Assembly: GCA_030613125.1 (NCBI GenBank)
Contig: JAUWMO010000123.1
Location: 1-9,405, forward strand
Source of the DNA: Bacteroidota bacterium
Lineage (GTDB): Bacteria > Bacteroidota > Bacteroidia > Bacteroidales > VadinHA17
DNA: 9,405 bases
Direction: 5' to 3'
Each line of letters opens with the position of its first letter. The stretch's first letter is position 1. The position numbers and the translations under genes are program-made. The notes below the pieces were generated by a model that saw only the letters and a list, made by a program, of their open reading frames with translations, made no database searches and was not told where the DNA came from. This document shows positions 6,623 to 9,405 of this stretch, one piece after another.

Positions 6623-7420
6623 ATGAAAAAACTAAAACAAAATTTAAAAAAAGGCCACTATTACTTATTAATTGGATCAGTTTTATTATGTCTTGTTCAT
6701 TTTCAGGCCTGTCAGAGTAAAAAAACTTCTGACAGATCTGATGAAGATGTTACAAAGAATAATTCTAGTGGATATAATGGAGTATACAAAAGTTACAGGG
6801 ATGGCTATTTATATTCTGAAGTTATGTTAGTAAATGGGGAAAAAAATGGATTAGCACGAAGATATTATTCCAATGGAAAGGTGAACACAGAGGTTTATTA
6901 TGAGAACAATGTCAAAATTGGGACTTCAAAATGGTTTTATACAAATGGGAAAGTTTATAGGGAAACTCCTTATGAAAATGGAAAAATAAATGGCATTCAA
7001 AAAAAGTATCATAAAGATGGTACTTTAATGGCTGAAATTCCTTATGAGAGTGGTAATAGAAAAATTGGTCTTCAAGAATATTCTTTTTATGGCTCTCCTG
7101 TTACATCTTATCCAAATATCGTTATTCATGTTGATGATCAAAGATCAATGAATGGCCTTGTTAAAGTATCACTTAGCCTGTCGAATAAGTCAAAAAATGT
7201 TAAATTCTATGAGGGAGATATTATTAACGGGATATTTGATGATGAATTATCAACATATATACTCACTGAGGATGGCAAAGGTATTATGCGCTTTACTGAA
7301 AATCTTGATTATGAGGGGAAAAAGATAATAAACATAATTGCCATTTATAAAACCAAATTAGTAAATAAAAAAATCTTGCAAAAAAAACTGATTCTACCCT
7401 CAAACCACCTGAAAAAGTAA
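6623..7420 (+). CDS. Probable lipoprotein with MORN_2-like (YwqK-type) repeats
   Basis: A 265-residue exported protein. Residues 1-30 look like a lipoprotein signal: lysine-rich N-region, hydrophobic YYLLIGSVLLCLVHF, then a lipid-acceptor candidate Cys30 in FQAC. Phe at -3 and Gln at -2 are unusual, so lipidation is likely but not certain. After a charged linker come three tandem repeats of 23-24 residues (71-93, 94-117, 118-141). Each has the pattern (N)G..NG....YY.NGK...E..Y, typical of MORN_2 repeats; a weaker unit precedes at about 48-70. The C-terminal region (about 161-265, starting SYPNIVIHVDDQRS) is beta-strand-rich and I do not recognise it. Databases often label such proteins 'YwqK family antitoxin', but no toxin gene is adjacent. 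It ends 7 bp before engB, so the two may be cotranscribed. Function unknown, probably at the cell envelope. Confidence 0.75.
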   Translation: MKKLKQNLKKGHYYLLIGSVLLCLVHFQACQSKKTSDRSDEDVTKNNSSGYNGVYKSYRDGYLYSEVMLVNGEKNGLARRYYSNGKVNTEVYYENNVKIGTSKWFYTNGKVYRETPYENGKINGIQKKYHKDGTLMAEIPYESGNRKIGLQEYSFYGSPVTSYPNIVIHVDDQRSMNGLVKVSLSLSNKSKNVKFYEGDIINGIFDDELSTYILTEDGKGIMRFTENLDYEGKKIINIIAIYKTKLVNKKILQKKLILPSNHLKK

Positions 7421-7427
7421 TGGGATA

Positions 7428-8030
7428 ATGCATATTAAAGAATCCAGGTTTGTATTTAGTAGTCCTGATATAAGAAAATGCCCCTCACCTGACCTCCCGG
7501 AATATGCGTTCATTGGAAGATCAAATGTCGGAAAATCTTCTTTACTAAATATGCTCACAGGTAAGAAAAGAATAGCCAAAACATCCTCTACTCCTGGAAA
7601 AACAAGATTAATAAATCATTTCATTATCAACGAGAACTGGTATCTTGTTGATTTACCCGGATATGGATATGCTAAAGTTCCAAAAACTATTAAACAAGCT
7701 TGGGAGCAAATTGTTGTAGACTATATTTTAATGAGAAAAAACCTCATGAGCCTTTTCATGTTAATAGATTCCAGGCTACCTCCCCAAAAACCTGATTTAT
7801 TATTCCTCGACTTTTTAGGCACTCATCAGGTTCCTTTTGTTATTCTATTTACAAAATCAGATAAATTAAATAAACAACAACTAAAGAGTAATTTAGTGAC
7901 TTATCAGGAGCAACTGAAAAAAACCTGGGAGTTTTTGCCTCCTTTCATTATTACATCTGCAATAAAAAAGACTGGCAGAGAAAAAATTATTAGTTTTATT
8001 GAAGAAACAAATAAATTGTGGAAAAAATAA
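7428..8030 (+). CDS. engB: Ribosome biogenesis GTPase EngB/YsxC/YihA
   Basis: Essential-class TRAFAC GTPase needed for late assembly of the 50S ribosomal subunit. Its 200 residues are the standard length. G1 is GRSNVGKSS (30-38). The switch I/G2 region is KTSSTPGKTRLINHF (51-65). G3 is VDLPGYGYAKVP (74-85), with Asp75 and Gly78. G4 is TKSD (142-145), and the G5-like ITSA is at 175-178. The N-terminal ESRFVFSSPDIRKCPSPDLPEYAFIG is typical of the family. The ATG at 7428 gives this N-terminus; an earlier out-of-frame ATG at 7420 overlaps the lipoprotein stop. The 7-bp spacing to the lipoprotein gene suggests a shared transcript, although engB function does not suggest a link to it. No clear terminator follows. 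Confidence 0.95.
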   Translation: MHIKESRFVFSSPDIRKCPSPDLPEYAFIGRSNVGKSSLLNMLTGKKRIAKTSSTPGKTRLINHFIINENWYLVDLPGYGYAKVPKTIKQAWEQIVVDYILMRKNLMSLFMLIDSRLPPQKPDLLFLDFLGTHQVPFVILFTKSDKLNKQQLKSNLVTYQEQLKKTWEFLPPFIITSAIKKTGREKIISFIEETNKLWKK

Positions 8031-8143
8031 AATTCTAATTTAAGATTTCATACGTATAAAATTTAATTTTCAAAGGTTGTATAAACCCCGAATTGCGGAG
8101 CAATCGCCGGAGGCAACGGCTCAGCGAAGCTAAACTTACCATG

Positions 8144-8284
8144 AAAATTTTTATTCATTATTCACTTTGTTTCCCGGAAATCGGGACAGGCTATGAGGTT
8201 CTCTCTCGTTTCACTCGTTCAAACCTGCCTGCCGGCAGGCGCGTTCACTAAATTCATGTTTGTGAATTTTTAAATAAAAATCTT
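8144..8284. repeat. Imperfect terminal inverted repeats, MITE-like candidate
   Basis: Bases 8144-8155 pair with 8273-8284 (11 of 12), and a few bases further in 8160-8165 pairs with 8262-8267 (6 of 6). The arms therefore bracket a roughly 140-bp segment that contains the GC-rich palindromes. ATG lies directly outside both ends (8141-8143 and 8285-8287), which could be a 3-bp target duplication. The outer arms are mostly A and T, so chance pairing is a real alternative. Confidence 0.25.
8227..8240. repeat. Perfect 14-bp palindrome GCCTGCCGGCAGGC
   Basis: The sequence equals its own reverse complement over 14 bases, with 12 of 14 being G or C, in an otherwise AT-rich gap about 70 bp upstream of the prs promoter box. 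It could be the core of a REP-like repeat, a hairpin in RNA or a protein-binding site. Confidence 0.55.
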
Positions 8285-8307
8285 ATGGACGTTTCATGAT
8301 TAGATAT

Positions 8308-8315
8308 TAACTTTG
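8308..8315 (+). promoter_or_regulatory. Candidate -7 promoter box for prs
   Basis: TAACTTTG is an exact match to the Bacteroidota -7 consensus TAnnTTTG. Transcription would start near 8320-8322, leaving a leader of about 33 nt before the ATG at 8355. The -33 position has only a partial match (TATG, 8284-8287, 20 bp away). The box covers the TTG at 8313 that would otherwise extend the prs frame, so it argues against that earlier start. Confidence 0.5.
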
Positions 8316-8354
8316 TCAATTACAAATTTAACCCTTGAAACTTTTAATTCTGCC

Positions 8355-9293
8355 ATGGCAATTAAACCTCCTTTAAAGTTTTTCTCAGGAAGATCATCTA
8401 ATTATATTGCAAAAGAAATTGTAAAAAGTTTTGGTTCTACCCTTGGAAAAAGTTCTGTCCTGGAATTCAGTGATGGAGAATTCCAGCCTTCTTATGAAGA
8501 ATCTGTTCGGGGGTGTAGTGTTTTTATAATTCAGTCAACATTTCCACCGGCTGATAATTTATTCGAATTGTTGTTTATGATTGATGCTGCCAAAAGAGCT
8601 TCTGCATACAAAGTTATTGCTGTTATACCATATTTCGGATTTGCAAGACAGGACCGAAAAGATAAGCCAAGAGTTTCAATAGGATCAAAGTTAGTTGCTG
8701 ATCTTTTAACTGCAGCAGGAGTTGACAGGATCATGACTATGGATTTACATGCTGATCAGATCCAGGGCTTTTTTAATGTTCCTGTAGACCATATTTACGC
8801 ATCCTCATTATTCGTACCATATATTAAAAATCTTCATCTGGATGACCTGGTAATTGCATCACCCGATATGGGAGGGACAAAAAGGGCAAATGCATATTCA
8901 AGATTCCTTAAAACAGAAATGGTTATCTGTTATAAACAGAGAAAAAAAGCCAACCATGTAGATGACATGGCTGTTATTGGAGACGTAAAAGGAAGAAATG
9001 TAATAATTCTTGACGACATGGTTGATACTGCAGGAACATTGACCCTTGCAGCCGATATGATGATGGAACAAGGTGCAAAAAGTGTCAGGGCATGTGCTAC
9101 TCATCCTGTATTATCCGGGCTGGCATATGAAAGGATTGAAAATTCCTCTTTAGCTGAACTTGTTGTTACCAATTCTATCCCACTCAAAGAACAAAGCACA
9201 AAGATTAAAATTATAACTATTGCTGATTTGTTTGCTGATGTTATTCAAAAAGTATATAATTATCAGTCAATAAGTAGCAGCTTTATCCAATAA
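8355..9293 (+). CDS. prs: Ribose-phosphate pyrophosphokinase (PRPP synthetase)
   Basis: Cytosolic enzyme that transfers pyrophosphate from ATP to ribose 5-phosphate to make PRPP, used for purine, pyrimidine, NAD, histidine and tryptophan synthesis. From the ATG at 8355 the product has 312 residues, matching class I enzymes, and opens MAIKPPLKFFSGRSS. Visible motifs are FSDGEFQPSYEESVRG (38-53), the ATP-binding FARQDRKDKPR (96-106), the MDLHADQIQGFF loop with His132 (129-140), SPDMGGTKRA (169-178) and the PRPP/ribose-phosphate loop VIILDDMVDTAGT (216-228). The open frame extends 14 codons upstream to a TTG at 8313, but those residues match nothing in the family and overlap a promoter box, so I reject that start. 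A pyrimidine-salvage kinase (udk) lies about 3 kb away, but not in the same operon. Confidence 0.95.
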   Translation: MAIKPPLKFFSGRSSNYIAKEIVKSFGSTLGKSSVLEFSDGEFQPSYEESVRGCSVFIIQSTFPPADNLFELLFMIDAAKRASAYKVIAVIPYFGFARQDRKDKPRVSIGSKLVADLLTAAGVDRIMTMDLHADQIQGFFNVPVDHIYASSLFVPYIKNLHLDDLVIASPDMGGTKRANAYSRFLKTEMVICYKQRKKANHVDDMAVIGDVKGRNVIILDDMVDTAGTLTLAADMMMEQGAKSVRACATHPVLSGLAYERIENSSLAELVVTNSIPLKEQSTKIKIITIADLFADVIQKVYNYQSISSSFIQ

Positions 9294-9298
9294 GTTCT

Positions 9299-9306
9299 TA
9301 TATTTG
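9299..9306 (+). promoter_or_regulatory. Candidate -7 promoter box for the gene beyond the right edge
   Basis: TATATTTG, followed by CACC, is an exact match to TAnnTTTG and lies 5 bases after the prs stop. Transcription would start near 9313, so at least 90 nt of untranslated leader lie inside the window. The downstream gene is not visible. From remembered Bacteroidota gene order it could be rplY/ctc (ribosomal protein L25), which is inference only. Confidence 0.5.
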
Positions 9307-9348
9307 CACCCTCAAAATTAAAATTCACATTTTGAACGTGCCATGGGA

Positions 9349-9383
9349 GTCGGTAATTTGATTTAGGTCATTTATTACCAGAC
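9349..9383 (+). promoter_or_regulatory. Hairpin in the leader downstream of prs
   Basis: GTCGGTAAT (9349-9357) pairs with ATTACC (9374-9379) and, after one bulged A (9380), with GAC (9381-9383). The result is a 9-bp stem around a 16-nt loop. It lacks a following T-run, so it is a poor terminator. It lies 36-70 nt after the candidate transcription start, so it may be a leader structure for the next gene. A 7-codon ATG frame (9343-9366) overlaps it and is probably chance. Confidence 0.35.
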
Positions 9384-9405
9384 TTTAGTAACACAAAAAA
9401 CTTAT

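Larger units (their letters stand above)
8086..8284. repeat. GC-rich, palindrome-bearing intergenic block, possible dispersed repeat
   Basis: This stretch sits in the 324-bp gap between engB and the chosen prs start and contrasts with the AT-rich flanks. It contains several short inverted repeats: ATTGC/GCAAT (8092-8096 with 8100-8104), GCCG/CGGC (8106-8109 with 8117-8120), TCCCG/CGGGA (8172-8176 with 8182-8186) and a 14-bp perfect palindrome at 8227-8240. It also has three TTCACT copies (8161, 8210, 8244). No convincing coding frame, tRNA or recognised RNA is present. The look is that of an intergenic repeat family found in many copies per genome, but copy number cannot be seen in one window. 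Confidence 0.45.

Noticed and set aside
6623..8030. A toxin-antitoxin pair, suggested by the YwqK 'antitoxin' naming of MORN_2 proteins.
   Set aside because: The protein is exported or lipidated, and its downstream neighbour is the housekeeping GTPase EngB, not a toxin.
8050..8057. The 8-bp palindrome ATACGTAT after engB.
   Set aside because: Short, AT-rich palindromes are frequent in this composition. It has no T-run and no second copy in the window that I noticed.
8086..8284. A tRNA, rRNA fragment or CRISPR repeat as the explanation for the GC-rich block.
   Set aside because: There is no cloverleaf with a CCA end or TTC loop, no recognisable rRNA stretch, and no regularly spaced identical repeats.
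8313..8354. A 14-codon N-terminal extension of prs from the TTG at 8313.
   Set aside because: It overlaps an exact promoter -7 box, is absent from the family, and a good ATG follows at the expected position.
8531..9104. Two minus-strand open frames inside prs (8531-8734 and 8898-9104).
   Set aside because: They are antisense shadows of conserved prs codons with no family resemblance.
9343..9366. A 7-codon ATG frame in the leader after prs that could be a leader peptide.
   Set aside because: Too short to judge, has no run of regulatory codons, and overlaps the hairpin by chance as easily as by design.

Overview
The window reads as a piece of a Bacteroidota (Bacteroidetes) chromosome, most likely from the Bacteroidales/Marinilabiliales side. 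This rests on four things: the AT-rich sequence, a PorG/DUF6089-type outer-membrane protein, the neighbourhood porG-like / nadK / CBS-domain gene / pdxJ, and matches to the Bacteroidota promoter box TAnnTTTG in front of several genes with no clear Shine-Dalgarno sequences. Family assignments come from reading motifs by eye, with no database search.

Left part (1-3935): a minus-strand group runs CBS/ACT-like protein -> NAD kinase -> PorG/DUF6089-like barrel, the last cut by the left edge. Divergent from it is a plus-strand pair, pdxJ (pyridoxine 5'-phosphate synthase) and an alpha/beta hydrolase, joined by a one-base stop/start overlap. The 81-bp divergent gap carries candidate promoters for both directions.

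Middle (3946-6453): uridine kinase and a PolB-type 3'-5' exonuclease form a minus-strand pair that converges on the hydrolase with only 10 bp between stops. Divergent from them is manA (class I mannose-6-phosphate isomerase).

Right part (6454-9405): after two hairpins comes a candidate lipoprotein with MORN_2-like repeats, followed 7 bp later by the essential ribosome-assembly GTPase EngB/YsxC. Next is a 324-bp gap up to the chosen prs start. It holds a GC-rich, palindrome-bearing, repeat-like block and a promoter box. Then comes prs (PRPP synthetase), best started at an ATG at 8355. The last 112 bases hold a strong promoter match and a structured leader for a gene beyond the right edge.

Functionally this is core metabolism and housekeeping: NADP and PLP cofactor supply, PRPP and pyrimidine salvage, mannose/fructose-phosphate interconversion, ribosome biogenesis, and envelope/type IX secretion. 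I see no defence system, CRISPR array, transposase, tRNA or rRNA. The least explained stretches are the repeat-like block at 8086-8284, the hairpins at 6462-6584, the leader at 9349-9383, and the C-terminal domain of the MORN lipoprotein.
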